Below are positions 54,557 through 63,116 of a stretch of 64,000 nt of DNA, in pieces. Both the position numbers and the translations under genes were made by a program. The notes beneath the pieces were generated by a model, which was given only the letters and a program-made list of their open reading frames with translations, was not told where the DNA came from and did not search any database. The first letter of the stretch is position 1. Each line of letters begins with the position of its first letter. The DNA is taken from assembly GCF_016834655.1 (NCBI RefSeq), contig NZ_JAENHP010000016.1:173748-237747 (forward strand), read 5' to 3'. The stretch is from Paractinoplanes ovalisporus (GTDB taxonomy: Bacteria > Actinomycetota > Actinomycetes > Mycobacteriales > Micromonosporaceae).

Positions 54557-55015
54557 TCAAGCGCTCAGGAGCCGGCTGAATCCGGCCGACAGCTGGGCGC
54601 CGGCGTGGCCCACGGCCGCGAACGAGCGTTCTCCGCCGTCTTCGAGCTGCAGGGAAACGGTGACCTGGGCCGCCTCGGCACTGCTGCGGGCGTTCACGAC
54701 CGTGGCGGGCGAGATGACGTACGGCGTCCGTCGCCTGTCTCGACGCGCCAACAGGAACCACCAGACCCCACCGCCGGCCGTGGCCGCGAGGGCCAGCGCG
54801 ACGAGCACCCAGAGGGCCAGGTCGAGCCCGGCGAAGCCACGGTCGCCGGCGTTGACCGCGACCGCGGCCAGTCCGGTGCCCAGCAACAGCCCGCCGACGC
54901 AGGCGCGGACGGCACGCGGACGGGCCGGGGACGTCTCGTGCACCTCGACCTGCTCCGGGCCGAACTGCAGGGTCACCGACTGACCGGTCTCGGTGCTGAC
55001 GTGGGGAACTTTCAC
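54557..55015 (-). CDS. DUF3592-like small membrane protein
   Basis: Protein of 152 residues with two membrane helices (about residues 40-60 and 68-90) and a C-terminal soluble part (ATVVNARSSAEAAQVTVSLQ) that fits proteins of the DUF3592 type. The GTG start at 55015 has no strong ribosome site. It follows the CDF exporter on the same strand, separated by a repeat. Function unknown. Confidence 0.7.
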   Translation of the reverse strand: MKVPHVSTETGQSVTLQFGPEQVEVHETSPARPRAVRACVGGLLLGTGLAAVAVNAGDRGFAGLDLALWVLVALALAATAGGGVWWFLLARRDRRRTPYVISPATVVNARSSAEAAQVTVSLQLEDGGERSFAAVGHAGAQLSAGFSRLLSA

Positions 55016-55104
55016 CGGGCCCACGCTACCGATGGCCCCCGCCGGTTCGAGCCGGGCCCACGCCACCGATGGCCCGAGCCGGGCCCACGCTACCGGTGGG
55101 TCGG
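55014..55104. repeat. Tandem repeat, about 27-37-bp units, three copies, over the CDF stop
   Basis: The core gccgggcccacgctaccgat recurs at about 55015, 55051 and 55078. The third copy contains the CDF exporter's stop codon; the first reaches the start codon of the next gene, so the whole intergenic gap is repeat. Confidence 0.8.
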
Positions 55105-56004
55105 ATGCTCGTGGTCGGCGTGCCCGGCCGGTTCGAGCTGGAACGTGGAGTGTTCGACGTCGAAGTGCCCGGTCAGGCAGCTCTGCATCGAGTCGAGCAG
55201 TTGGGGCGCGTGGCCGTCGTGGAAGCAGGAGTCGTCGACCACGACGTGCGCGCTGAGCACCGGCAGCCCCGACGTGACGGTGAGAACGTGCAGGTCGTGG
55301 ACGTCCTTGACGTGGTCGAGGCCGACGATGTGGGCCCGCACCTGGTCGAGGTCGATGTCGGCCGGCGCCGTCTCGAGCAGGATGCTGCCCGCCTCGCGCA
55401 GCAGCTTGAGGGCGCGCGGCACGATGATCAGCCCGATCAGCACCGAGACCATCGGGTCGGCCCGGGTGAAGCCGGTCCAGGCGATCACCCCGGCCGCGAT
55501 GAGCACGCCGACCGAGGTGGCCGTGTCGGTGGCGACCTCGAGGAACGCGCCCTTCATGTTGAGGCTGGCCGAGCGGGCGCGGTAGAGCAGGGCCACGCCG
55601 ATGAGGTTGCCGACCAGGCCGATCACGCCGAACAGGGCCATGCCGCCGGGCTCGACCTCGGCCGGGTCGACCAGGCGGCGTACGCCCTCGACGAACACGT
55701 AGACGCCGATGCCGGACAGGATCAGCCCGTTGACCGCCGCGGCCAGGATCTCGGCCCGGGCCCACCCGAACGTCCGCCGCCCCGAGGCCGGGCGCGCCGC
55801 CAGCAGGGTGGCGCCGAGGGCGAGCGCGACACCACCGGCATCGGCCAGCACGTGACCCGCGTCGGCCAGCAGCGCGAGGCTGCCGGTGATCAGCGCACCG
55901 ACGACCTCGACGGCGAAGATGCCGGCCGAGATGGCCAGGACGCCCGCCAGAAGCCCGCGGTGACTCCCGGTCGCCGTCTGCCCGTGATCGTGGCCGTGCC
56001 CCAT
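55090..56004 (-). CDS. Cation diffusion facilitator (CzcD/ZitB-like) metal exporter
   Basis: Inner-membrane metal:proton antiporter of 304 residues with six helices. Zn site A residues appear in LLADAGHVLADAGG (helix 2, usually DxxHMLxD) and VATDTATSVG (helix 5; D-x3-D form). His-rich N terminus (MGHGHDHG) and C terminus (HADHEHPTHR), and a soluble C-terminal domain with VHDLHVLTV. Exports Zn or similar ions. The start region holds AT-rich half-palindromes (catatg...tatatg) that may be a metal-regulator site. Confidence 0.93.
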   Translation of the reverse strand: MGHGHDHGQTATGSHRGLLAGVLAISAGIFAVEVVGALITGSLALLADAGHVLADAGGVALALGATLLAARPASGRRTFGWARAEILAAAVNGLILSGIGVYVFVEGVRRLVDPAEVEPGGMALFGVIGLVGNLIGVALLYRARSASLNMKGAFLEVATDTATSVGVLIAAGVIAWTGFTRADPMVSVLIGLIIVPRALKLLREAGSILLETAPADIDLDQVRAHIVGLDHVKDVHDLHVLTVTSGLPVLSAHVVVDDSCFHDGHAPQLLDSMQSCLTGHFDVEHSTFQLEPAGHADHEHPTHR

Positions 56005-56222
56005 CAGCTCTCCACCCGGCCGCTCGGAACCATGTTCATATGCGCACCCTACTATATGTCCAGGAGCCGCGGCAAAGGAGGCGGCAGACGCAGGTCACTG
56101 GGAGACCTCCTCGCGGAAACCGGACGGGTGAGCCTTTCCGCCTGCGTGACCCGACCGGGCCGTACGGCGTAACGGGTCACCGCGAGCGCACCGGGGGTGA
56201 CCGTGAGGTGCGACACGCCCGG

Positions 56223-56269
56223 CACACCATCTGGTGTTGCTTGCACTGAGCCTCACCCATATATGGTGT
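56223..56269 (+). promoter_or_regulatory. Tandem NrdR-box-like palindromes
   Basis: Two palindromes centred 31 bp apart: CACACCATCTGGTGTT (56223-56238) and CACCCATATATGGTGT (56254-56269). The second fits the NrdR consensus core (C-x-ATATAT-x-GTGT); the first fits less well. A 31-bp spacing, three helical turns, is typical of NrdR box pairs before ribonucleotide reductase genes. They lie just before the riboswitch. Confidence 0.6.
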
Positions 56270-56274
56270 CTCTC

Positions 56275-56470
56275 GCAGCTGGTTCGGGCGCCGCGTCGAG
56301 CGGTGTTCGAGGCAAGAGGGAATCCGGTGTGAATCCGGGACTGCCCCGCAGCGGTGAGTGGGAACGAAAGCTGTCACACAGCACTGGGCTCCGCCGAGCC
56401 TGGGAAGCGACGGCCGGTAGGAACGAGCACGACGCCCGCGAGTCCGAAGACCTGCCAGCGCACCGTGCGC
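56275..56470 (+). promoter_or_regulatory. Cobalamin (AdoCbl) riboswitch
   Basis: Conserved pieces appear in order: GGAATCCGGTGTGAATCCGG, GACTGCCCCGCAGCGGTGAG, AACGAAAGCTGTCA, the B12-box-like AGCACTGGGC, TGGGAAGCGACGGCCGGTAG, and GCCCGCGAGTCCGAAGACC with CTGCCAGCG. It is followed by about 118 nt to the nrdA start, with no obvious T-run, so control may act on translation start or by a GC-rich structure. High cobalamin would switch off nrdA, nrdB and metE. Confidence 0.95.
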
Positions 56471-56587
56471 CGCCGTGGCGTGCGGTGGTTGAAGGCCGCG
56501 CGGGACGGCCGACGCCATCAGGACGGCCGGAGTGTGGCCGTCGGCGTCCCCGTGTGCCTTCGCAGAGGCTTTGGGGGGACGCGAGAG

Positions 56588-58978
56588 ATGACGGTCACGC
56601 ACGACAAGACCGGTGTGCCGGAGCAGCGCCGGCACCAGATGCGGGTACGCAAGCGCAGCGGCGATCTGGAGACGGTCGACGTCAACAAGATCGTCAAGGC
56701 GGTCGAGCGGTGGGTGGCCGACCTCGACGAGGTGGATCCGCTGCGGGTCGCGACCAAGACGATCAGCGGGCTCTACGACGGTGCGACCACGGCCGAGCTC
56801 GACAAACTGTCCATCCAGACGGCGGCCGAGCTGATCGGCGAGGAGCCGCAATACTCCCGGCTGGGCGCGCGCCTGCTCGCCGCGTACGTGGAGAAGGAAG
56901 TTCGCCAGCAGGGGGTCGCGACCTTCAGCCAGTCGATCCGCTACGCCCACCAGCTGGGCCTGATCGGCGACGAGACCGCTGCGTTCGTCGCCGCCAACGC
57001 CCGCAAGCTCGACGACGCGGTGGACGAGAACCAGAACCTGCGCTTCGAATACTTCGGACTGCGTACGGTGGCCGACCGTTACCTGCTGCGCCACCCGCAG
57101 GCGCGGACCGTGGTCGAGACGCCGCAGTACTTCCTGCTGCGCGTGGCCTGCGGGCTGAGCACGAACCCGGCCGAGGCGATCGGCTTCTACCGGCTCATGT
57201 CGTCGCTGGCCTACCTGCCCAGCTCGCCGACCCTGTTCAACTCGGGCACCCGGCACACCCAGATGTCGAGCTGCTTCCTGGTCGACTCCCCCAAGGACGA
57301 GCTCGACTCGATCTACGAGCGGTACCACCAGGTCGCGAAGCTGTCGAAGTTCTCCGGCGGCATCGGCATCTCGTGGAGCCGGATCCGGGGGCGGGGCGCG
57401 CTGATCCGCGGGACGAACGGCAGGTCGAACGGGATCGTGCCGTTCCTCAAGACCCTCGACGCGGGCGTGGCCGCCGTCAACCAGGGCGGCCGGCGCAAGG
57501 GTGCGGCGTGCGTCTATCTGGAGCCGTGGCACCCGGACGTCGAGGAGTTCCTGGAGCTGCGGGACAACACCGGCGAGGACTCACGGCGTACGCACAACTT
57601 GAATCTGGCCAACTGGATCCCGGACGAGTTCATGCGCCGGGTCGAGGCCGACGAGGACTGGTCGCTCATCGACCCGTCGGACGCGCCCGAGCTGCCGGAC
57701 CTGTTCGGTGACGAGTTCGACGCGGCCTACAAGGCGGCCGAGAAGAACGCCGTCAAAACCGTCAAGGCACGGGACCTGTACGGGCGGATGATGCGCACCC
57801 TGGCGCAGACCGGCAACGGGTGGATGACGTTCAAGGACCCGTCGAACCGGCTGTCCAACCAGACCGGCGCGCCCGGCAACACGATCCACCTGTCCAACCT
57901 GTGCACCGAGATCCTCGAGGTCAACTCGGACGACGAGACCGCGGTCTGCAACCTGGGCTCGATCAACCTGGGCGCGCACATCACCGACGGCGGCGTCGAC
58001 TGGGAGAAACTGCGTTCCACCGTACGGACGGCGGTCGTCTTCCTCGATCGGGTCATCGACATCAACTACTACCCGTCGCCGCAGGCCGCGAAGTCGAACC
58101 CGCGCTGGCGGCCGATCGGGCTCGGGCTGATGGGCCTGCAGGACGCGTTCTTCCAGCTGCGGCTGCCGTTCGACTCCCCCGCCGCGAAGGAGCTGTCCAC
58201 CCGCGTACAGGAAGAGATCTTCCTGACCGCCCTGGAGAGCTCGACCGGTCTGGCCGAGCAGTTCGGTTCCCATCCCTCGTACGCGGAAACGCGCGCGGCG
58301 AACGGCGATCTGCACCACGAGTTATGGGGCGCCACGCCGTCGCAGACCGAGCGGTGGGCCGCCCTCAAGGCCCGGATCGCCGAGCACGGGCTGCGCAACT
58401 CGCTGATGATCGCCATTGCTCCGACGGCGACCATCGCGTCGATCGCGGGCTGCTACGAGTGCATCGAGCCGCAGGTGTCCAACCTGTTCAAGCGCGAGAC
58501 CATGTCGGGCGAGTTCCTGCAGATCAATTCCTATCTCGTACGGGAATTGAAGGCTCGCGGGTTGTGGACGGCCGCCATCCGGGAGCAGATCAAGCGGGCC
58601 GAGGGTTCGGTGCAGGGCATCGCCGACCTGCCGTCCGAGGTACGGGAACTCTTCCGCACCGCCTGGGAGCTGCCGCAGCGGGCGCTGATCGACCTGGCCG
58701 CGGCCCGGGCGCCCTACATCGACCAGTCGCAGTCGCTCAACCTGTTCATGAGCGCGCCGACCATCGGCAAGGTCTCCTCGATGTACCTGTACGCGTGGAA
58801 GGCCGGGCTGAAGACCTCGTACTACCTGCGCTCGCGACCCGCGACGCGCATTCAGCAGGCCACCGTCTCGGTCGCGCCCGCCGTGGCTCTCCCCGCCGTG
58901 GCTCTCCCCGTCGTGTCCGACGAGGAAGCGCTCGCCTGCTCCCTGGAAAACCCCGAAAGCTGTGAGGCCTGCCAGTGA
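56588..58978 (+). CDS. nrdA: Class Ia ribonucleoside-diphosphate reductase, alpha subunit
   Basis: Large subunit of 796 residues that reduces NDPs to dNDPs. ATP-cone regulatory domain at residues 17-105 (MRVRKRSGDLETVDVNKIVK). Active site: Cys229 in MSSCFLVD, Cys439 and Glu441 in SNLCTEI, Cys454 in AVCNLGSINLG, and the C-terminal redox pair ESCEACQ. ATG 56588 is chosen because homology starts here; the frame upstream crosses the riboswitch. Overlaps nrdB by 4 bp (GTGA). Confidence 0.96.
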   Translation: MTVTHDKTGVPEQRRHQMRVRKRSGDLETVDVNKIVKAVERWVADLDEVDPLRVATKTISGLYDGATTAELDKLSIQTAAELIGEEPQYSRLGARLLAAYVEKEVRQQGVATFSQSIRYAHQLGLIGDETAAFVAANARKLDDAVDENQNLRFEYFGLRTVADRYLLRHPQARTVVETPQYFLLRVACGLSTNPAEAIGFYRLMSSLAYLPSSPTLFNSGTRHTQMSSCFLVDSPKDELDSIYERYHQVAKLSKFSGGIGISWSRIRGRGALIRGTNGRSNGIVPFLKTLDAGVAAVNQGGRRKGAACVYLEPWHPDVEEFLELRDNTGEDSRRTHNLNLANWIPDEFMRRVEADEDWSLIDPSDAPELPDLFGDEFDAAYKAAEKNAVKTVKARDLYGRMMRTLAQTGNGWMTFKDPSNRLSNQTGAPGNTIHLSNLCTEILEVNSDDETAVCNLGSINLGAHITDGGVDWEKLRSTVRTAVVFLDRVIDINYYPSPQAAKSNPRWRPIGLGLMGLQDAFFQLRLPFDSPAAKELSTRVQEEIFLTALESSTGLAEQFGSHPSYAETRAANGDLHHELWGATPSQTERWAALKARIAEHGLRNSLMIAIAPTATIASIAGCYECIEPQVSNLFKRETMSGEFLQINSYLVRELKARGLWTAAIREQIKRAEGSVQGIADLPSEVRELFRTAWELPQRALIDLAAARAPYIDQSQSLNLFMSAPTIGKVSSMYLYAWKAGLKTSYYLRSRPATRIQQATVSVAPAVALPAVALPVVSDEEALACSLENPESCEACQ

Positions 58979-59994
58979 CCACGACCCCCGTTACGCAGAT
59001 GCTCCTCGACCCCGGCATGGATCTGACGCTGCGGCCGATGCGCTACCCGCACTTCTTCGACCGGTTCAAGGACGCCATCAAGAACACCTGGACCGTCGAG
59101 GAGGTCGACCTGCACTCCGACCTCGCCGACCTGCAGCGGCTCTCCCCGGCCGAGCAGCACCTGGTGTCGCGCCTGGTCGCGTTCTTCGCCACCGGTGACA
59201 CGATCGTGGCGAACAACCTCGTGCTCAACCTCTACCAGCACGTCAACTCGCCCGAGGGCCGGCTGTATCTGTCGCGGCAGCTGTTCGAGGAGGCCGTGCA
59301 TGTGCAGTTCTATCTGAACCTGCTCGACACCTACGTCCCCGACGAACGGGAGCGGTTCGAGGCGTTCGCCGCGGTCGAGAACATCCCGTCGATCGCGCGC
59401 AAGGCCGAGTTCTGCTTCAAGTGGATCGACTCGATCTACTCGGTGCGGGAGTTGAAGACCCGGGAGGACCGTCGGGCCTTCCTGCTCAACGTGATCTGTT
59501 TCGCCGCCTGCATCGAGGGCCTGTTCTTCTACGGCGCTTTCGCGTACGTGTACTACCTGCGCTCGCGCGGCGTCCTGCAGGGCCTGGCCTCGGGCACCAA
59601 CTGGGTGTTCCGCGACGAGAGCATGCACATGGCGTTCGCGTTCGACGTGGTCGACACCGTACGCCAGGAGGAGCCGGACCTGTTCGACGCGGCGATGGAG
59701 CAGCAGGTGCGCGACATGCTGTCCGAGGCCGTCGAGTGCGAGGTCCAGTTCGCCGAGGACCTGCTCGAACAGGGCGTGTCCGGCATGTCCCTGGCCGACA
59801 TGCGCGAGTACCTGCAGCACGTCGCCGACCGCCGCCTGTCGGCGCTGGGCATCGACCCGATCTACGGCTCGAAGAACCCGTTCGCCTTCATGGAACTGCA
59901 GGACGTGCAGGAGCTGTCGAACTTCTTCGAGCGCCGGGTCTCGGCCTACCAGGTCGGTGTGACGGGCTCGGTCTCGTTCGACGACGACTTCTGA
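58975..59994 (+). CDS. nrdB: Ribonucleoside-diphosphate reductase, beta (radical) subunit
   Basis: Ferritin-like R2 subunit of 339 residues. Di-iron ligands and radical site are visible: Asp in ATGDTIVANN, Glu106 and His109 in FEEAVHVQFY, radical Tyr113 four residues after that His, Glu in CIEGLFFYG, and Glu and His in RDESMHMAF. The C-terminal tail VSFDDDF would dock to NrdA. GTG start overlapping the nrdA stop. Followed after 63 bp by metE, without a terminator. Confidence 0.96.
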   Translation: MTTTPVTQMLLDPGMDLTLRPMRYPHFFDRFKDAIKNTWTVEEVDLHSDLADLQRLSPAEQHLVSRLVAFFATGDTIVANNLVLNLYQHVNSPEGRLYLSRQLFEEAVHVQFYLNLLDTYVPDERERFEAFAAVENIPSIARKAEFCFKWIDSIYSVRELKTREDRRAFLLNVICFAACIEGLFFYGAFAYVYYLRSRGVLQGLASGTNWVFRDESMHMAFAFDVVDTVRQEEPDLFDAAMEQQVRDMLSEAVECEVQFAEDLLEQGVSGMSLADMREYLQHVADRRLSALGIDPIYGSKNPFAFMELQDVQELSNFFERRVSAYQVGVTGSVSFDDDF

Positions 59995-60057
59995 CCGTCC
60001 CGGCCGGCGCCGCCCACTCCGGCGCCGGCCCCCGCTCTTCGAGGGAAGGACCCCCTG

Positions 60058-62292
60058 TTGTCTTTCGGTCAGAGCACCGTCCTCGGCTATCCGCGCATCG
60101 GCGCGAACCGTGAACTGAAGAAGGCCGTCGAGGCCTACTGGGCCGGGCGCATCGACGCCGCCGAGCTCGAGCGGACCGCCGCCGCGCTGCGGGCCGAGGT
60201 GTGGCAGTCGCTGCGCAACGCCCGCCTCGACGCCATCCCGTCCAACACCTTCTCGTTCTACGACCACGTTCTGGACACCGCCGTCGCCGTCGGGGCGGTC
60301 CCGGACCGGTTCCGCCGGCTCGGACTGTCCGAACTGGACACGTACTTCGCCATGGCGCGCGGGGCCGACACCGAGCCCGCTCTCGAACTGACCAAGTGGT
60401 TCGGCACCAACTACCACTACCTGGTCCCCGAGATCGACGCGAGCACCCTGTTCGCGGCCGACCCCGAGAAACCCCTGCGCGAGTTCGCCGAGGCGCGGGA
60501 ACTCGGGATCACCACCCGGCCGGTGCTGGTCGGCCCGGCCACGTTCCTGTTGCTGGCCAAGGGTGAGAACCCGTTCGCCCGCCTCGACGAGCTGGTGCTG
60601 GTCTACGCCGACATCCTGCGGCAGCTGGCCACGGCCGGTGTCGAGTGGGTGCAGCTCGACGAGCCCGCGTACGTCGCCGACCGCACCCCCGATGAGATCG
60701 AGGCACTGGGCCGGGCCTACACCAGGCTCGGCCGCCTCGACCGGCGGCCGCGCATCTTCGTGGCGACCTACTTCGGCGAGCTCGGCGACGCCCTGCCGGC
60801 CCTGCTCGACACCCCGATCGACGCGCTCGGCCTCGACCTGGTCGCCGGCCCCGGCAACCTGGAACGGCTCGCCGCGGCCGGACCGTTGCGCGGCAAGACG
60901 ATCGTGGCCGGGCTGGTCGACGGGCACAACGTGTGGCGGACCGACCTGCGAGCGGCCGTGACCGCGGGCGCGACCGTCGCCGGGCTGGCCGACCACCTCG
61001 CCGTCTCGACATCCTGCTCGCTGCTGCACGTGCCGGTCGACCTGTCGGCCGAGAAGCGCCTCGACCCCGATCTGTTCGCGCGGCTCGCGTTCGCCCGGCA
61101 GAAGGTCGACGAGGTCGTGCTGCTCGGCAAGGCGTTGCGGGACGGCACCGCCCATCTGCCCGAGCCCCTTCCACCCGTCCCGGCGTCGTGGCGGCGCCCC
61201 GACGTCCGTGAGCGGCTGGCCGCGCTCGGCCCGGCCGACCGGCAGCGCGGCGCCTACGCGGACCGGGCCACGGCCCAGCAGGCCCGGCTCGGCCTTCCGG
61301 ACCTGCCCACGACGACCATCGGTTCCTTCCCGCAGACCGCCTCGCTGCGGGCGGCCCGCGCGGAGCTGAGGGGCGGCCGCCTCGACGAGGCCGGCTACGC
61401 ACAACGGATGCGTGCCGAGATCGAGCGGGTCATCCGGCTCCAGGAAGAGCTCGGCCTGGACGTGCTGGTGCACGGCGAGCCCGAGCGCAACGACATGGTG
61501 CAGTACTTCGGCGACCAGCTCGACGGGTTCGCCACGACCGAACTCGGCTGGGTCCAGTCGTACGGCTCCCGCTGTGTCCGCCCGCCGATCATCCATGGCG
61601 ACGTGGCCCGCCGGGCGCCGATGACGGTCGAGATGTCGGCCTACGCCCAGTCGCTCACGGCCAGGCCGGTCAAGGGCATGCTCACCGGCCCGGTCACCAT
61701 CCTGGCGTGGTCGTTCGTGCGCAACGACCAGCCCCGCGCCGACACCGCCGACCAGGTCGCCCTCGCCCTGCGCGACGAGACGATCGACCTCGAAGCGGCC
61801 GGCATCCGGGTGATCCAGGTCGACGAGCCGGCCCTGCGCGAGACACTGCCGCTGCGCCGGGCCGGCCAGAAGGCGTACCTGGACTGGGCGGTTGGGTCGT
61901 TCCGGCTGGCCACCAGCGGCATGGCTGACGACACCCAGCTGCACACCCACCTCTGTTACTCGGAGTTCGGTGAGGTCATCACCGCCATCGACGCGCTCGA
62001 CGCCGACGTCACCAGCATCGAGGCGTCCCGCTCCAAGATGGAGGTGCTCGACGACCTGGCCGCGATCGGCTACTCGCGGGGCGTCGGCCCCGGCGTCTGG
62101 GACATCCACTCCCCTCGCGTGCCGTCGCAGGACGAGGTGGTCGACGCCGTGCGCCGGGCGCTCGAAGCGGTCCCCGCCCGGAGGCTGTGGGTCAATCCCG
62201 ACTGCGGCCTCAAGACCCGCGGCTACCCCGAGGTCGAGGCGTCGCTGAAGCATCTCGTGTCCGCGGCCGTCGAGCTGCGCGGCCGCCCCTGA
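60058..62292 (+). CDS. metE: Cobalamin-independent methionine synthase
   Basis: Protein of 744 residues that transfers the methyl group of methyltetrahydrofolate polyglutamate to homocysteine. N-terminal LGYPRIGANRELKKAVEAYW, then C-terminal domain with TTIGSFPQT, VHGEPERNDMVQYFGDQ, zinc ligands in HTHLCYSEF, and the final NPDCGLKTR with the last zinc Cys. TTG start at 60058 with GGAAGGA upstream. It has no riboswitch of its own in the 63-bp gap, so it should be read from the nrdAB transcript under the upstream cobalamin riboswitch. Confidence 0.96.
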   Translation: MSFGQSTVLGYPRIGANRELKKAVEAYWAGRIDAAELERTAAALRAEVWQSLRNARLDAIPSNTFSFYDHVLDTAVAVGAVPDRFRRLGLSELDTYFAMARGADTEPALELTKWFGTNYHYLVPEIDASTLFAADPEKPLREFAEARELGITTRPVLVGPATFLLLAKGENPFARLDELVLVYADILRQLATAGVEWVQLDEPAYVADRTPDEIEALGRAYTRLGRLDRRPRIFVATYFGELGDALPALLDTPIDALGLDLVAGPGNLERLAAAGPLRGKTIVAGLVDGHNVWRTDLRAAVTAGATVAGLADHLAVSTSCSLLHVPVDLSAEKRLDPDLFARLAFARQKVDEVVLLGKALRDGTAHLPEPLPPVPASWRRPDVRERLAALGPADRQRGAYADRATAQQARLGLPDLPTTTIGSFPQTASLRAARAELRGGRLDEAGYAQRMRAEIERVIRLQEELGLDVLVHGEPERNDMVQYFGDQLDGFATTELGWVQSYGSRCVRPPIIHGDVARRAPMTVEMSAYAQSLTARPVKGMLTGPVTILAWSFVRNDQPRADTADQVALALRDETIDLEAAGIRVIQVDEPALRETLPLRRAGQKAYLDWAVGSFRLATSGMADDTQLHTHLCYSEFGEVITAIDALDADVTSIEASRSKMEVLDDLAAIGYSRGVGPGVWDIHSPRVPSQDEVVDAVRRALEAVPARRLWVNPDCGLKTRGYPEVEASLKHLVSAAVELRGRP

Positions 62293-62426
62293 TCCGACTC
62301 CCGGCCGCACCCGCCTCAGGATGGTCCGGCGAGCGGCGATATCGGAGCTTTTGAGGTCGCCTGTCTTTCCTGGACGGAGGTGCCTAACGTGGCCGCAAGC
62401 CCCAGAGAATCGACCAGGAGTGATGT

Positions 62427-63053
62427 ATGCGACGTACGTTCGTGGCCCTAGCGGTGGCAGTCGCCGCGCTCGTTCTCACGCCCGGCGCGGCGGCCGCCTC
62501 GCCATCCGCGCCCGACCGTGACTGCGGCACGATACGGCTGACCGGAAGCCTGCCCAAGCCCTCGGCCGGCACCTCCGTCCGCCAGTCGGTCACGATCGGG
62601 CCGGACTGCCGGGTCGTCACCGGCCCGGTCACTGTCGCACCGGCGGCGCGGGCCGCGGCCGCCGCGCCGTTCCACACCTACTCCGAGATGTACGACTGCT
62701 GCGGCATCGTGATGTCGGCGCTCTACACCGACAGCACCGCGACGACGGCCGGCGGTCAGGTGACCTCGTCGTCGACGACGTGGTCGACGCACGTCAACCG
62801 GGAACCGTGGAACGCCGGCTGGTCGGTGAGCACCGCGTCGAGCAGCGGGGGTTGCGCCGGCGCGTGCCCCACCGCCACCTACAACCACCACGCCGAGTTC
62901 TCCTACCAGGGAGTCTTCGACCCCACCGGGGACTGGTACTACAACGTCCACGACTCCAAGGTTGTGCTCAGCGGGAACGGCACGGCCCGCTGCGAGCAGA
63001 GCGTGACCCTCCGGCACTCCTTCATCGGCTGGAACTGGGTCCACGGCTGCTGA
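62427..63053 (+). CDS. Secreted cysteine-rich protein, unknown
   Basis: Exported protein of 208 residues; signal peptide ends near GAAAAS (residue 25). The mature part has about nine cysteines, including a CC pair (YDCCGIVMSALYTD), and ends FIGWNWVHGC. The middle is Ser/Thr-rich (VTSSSTTWSTHVNREPW). I recognise no family. Start ATG follows AGGAGTG. Strong convergent terminator after the gene. Confidence 0.78.
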   Translation: MRRTFVALAVAVAALVLTPGAAAASPSAPDRDCGTIRLTGSLPKPSAGTSVRQSVTIGPDCRVVTGPVTVAPAARAAAAAPFHTYSEMYDCCGIVMSALYTDSTATTAGGQVTSSSTTWSTHVNREPWNAGWSVSTASSSGGCAGACPTATYNHHAEFSYQGVFDPTGDWYYNVHDSKVVLSGNGTARCEQSVTLRHSFIGWNWVHGC

Positions 63054-63070
63054 CGCCCTCGGCCGGACAA

Positions 63071-63105
63071 CGGGCCCGGAACGAGCATCGCTCGTTCCGG
63101 GCCCG
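63071..63105. terminator. Bidirectional terminator hairpin, 16-bp perfect stem
   Basis: CGGGCCCGGAACGAGC, loop ATC, GCTCGTTCCGGGCCCG. It lies between the convergent secreted-protein and oxidoreductase genes, 17 and 11 bp from their stops. Confidence 0.88.
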
Positions 63106-63116
63106 GTTCGTCGCGG

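Noticed and set aside
56354..56587. N-terminal extension of NrdA
   Set aside because: The frame runs through conserved riboswitch sequence; NrdA homology starts after the ATG at 56588.
58852..62310. Open frame of 1152 codons on the minus strand
   Set aside because: Antisense to nrdA end, nrdB and metE; low-complexity Gly/Arg/Val/Asp composition and no domain. It is a by-product of GC-rich codon use.
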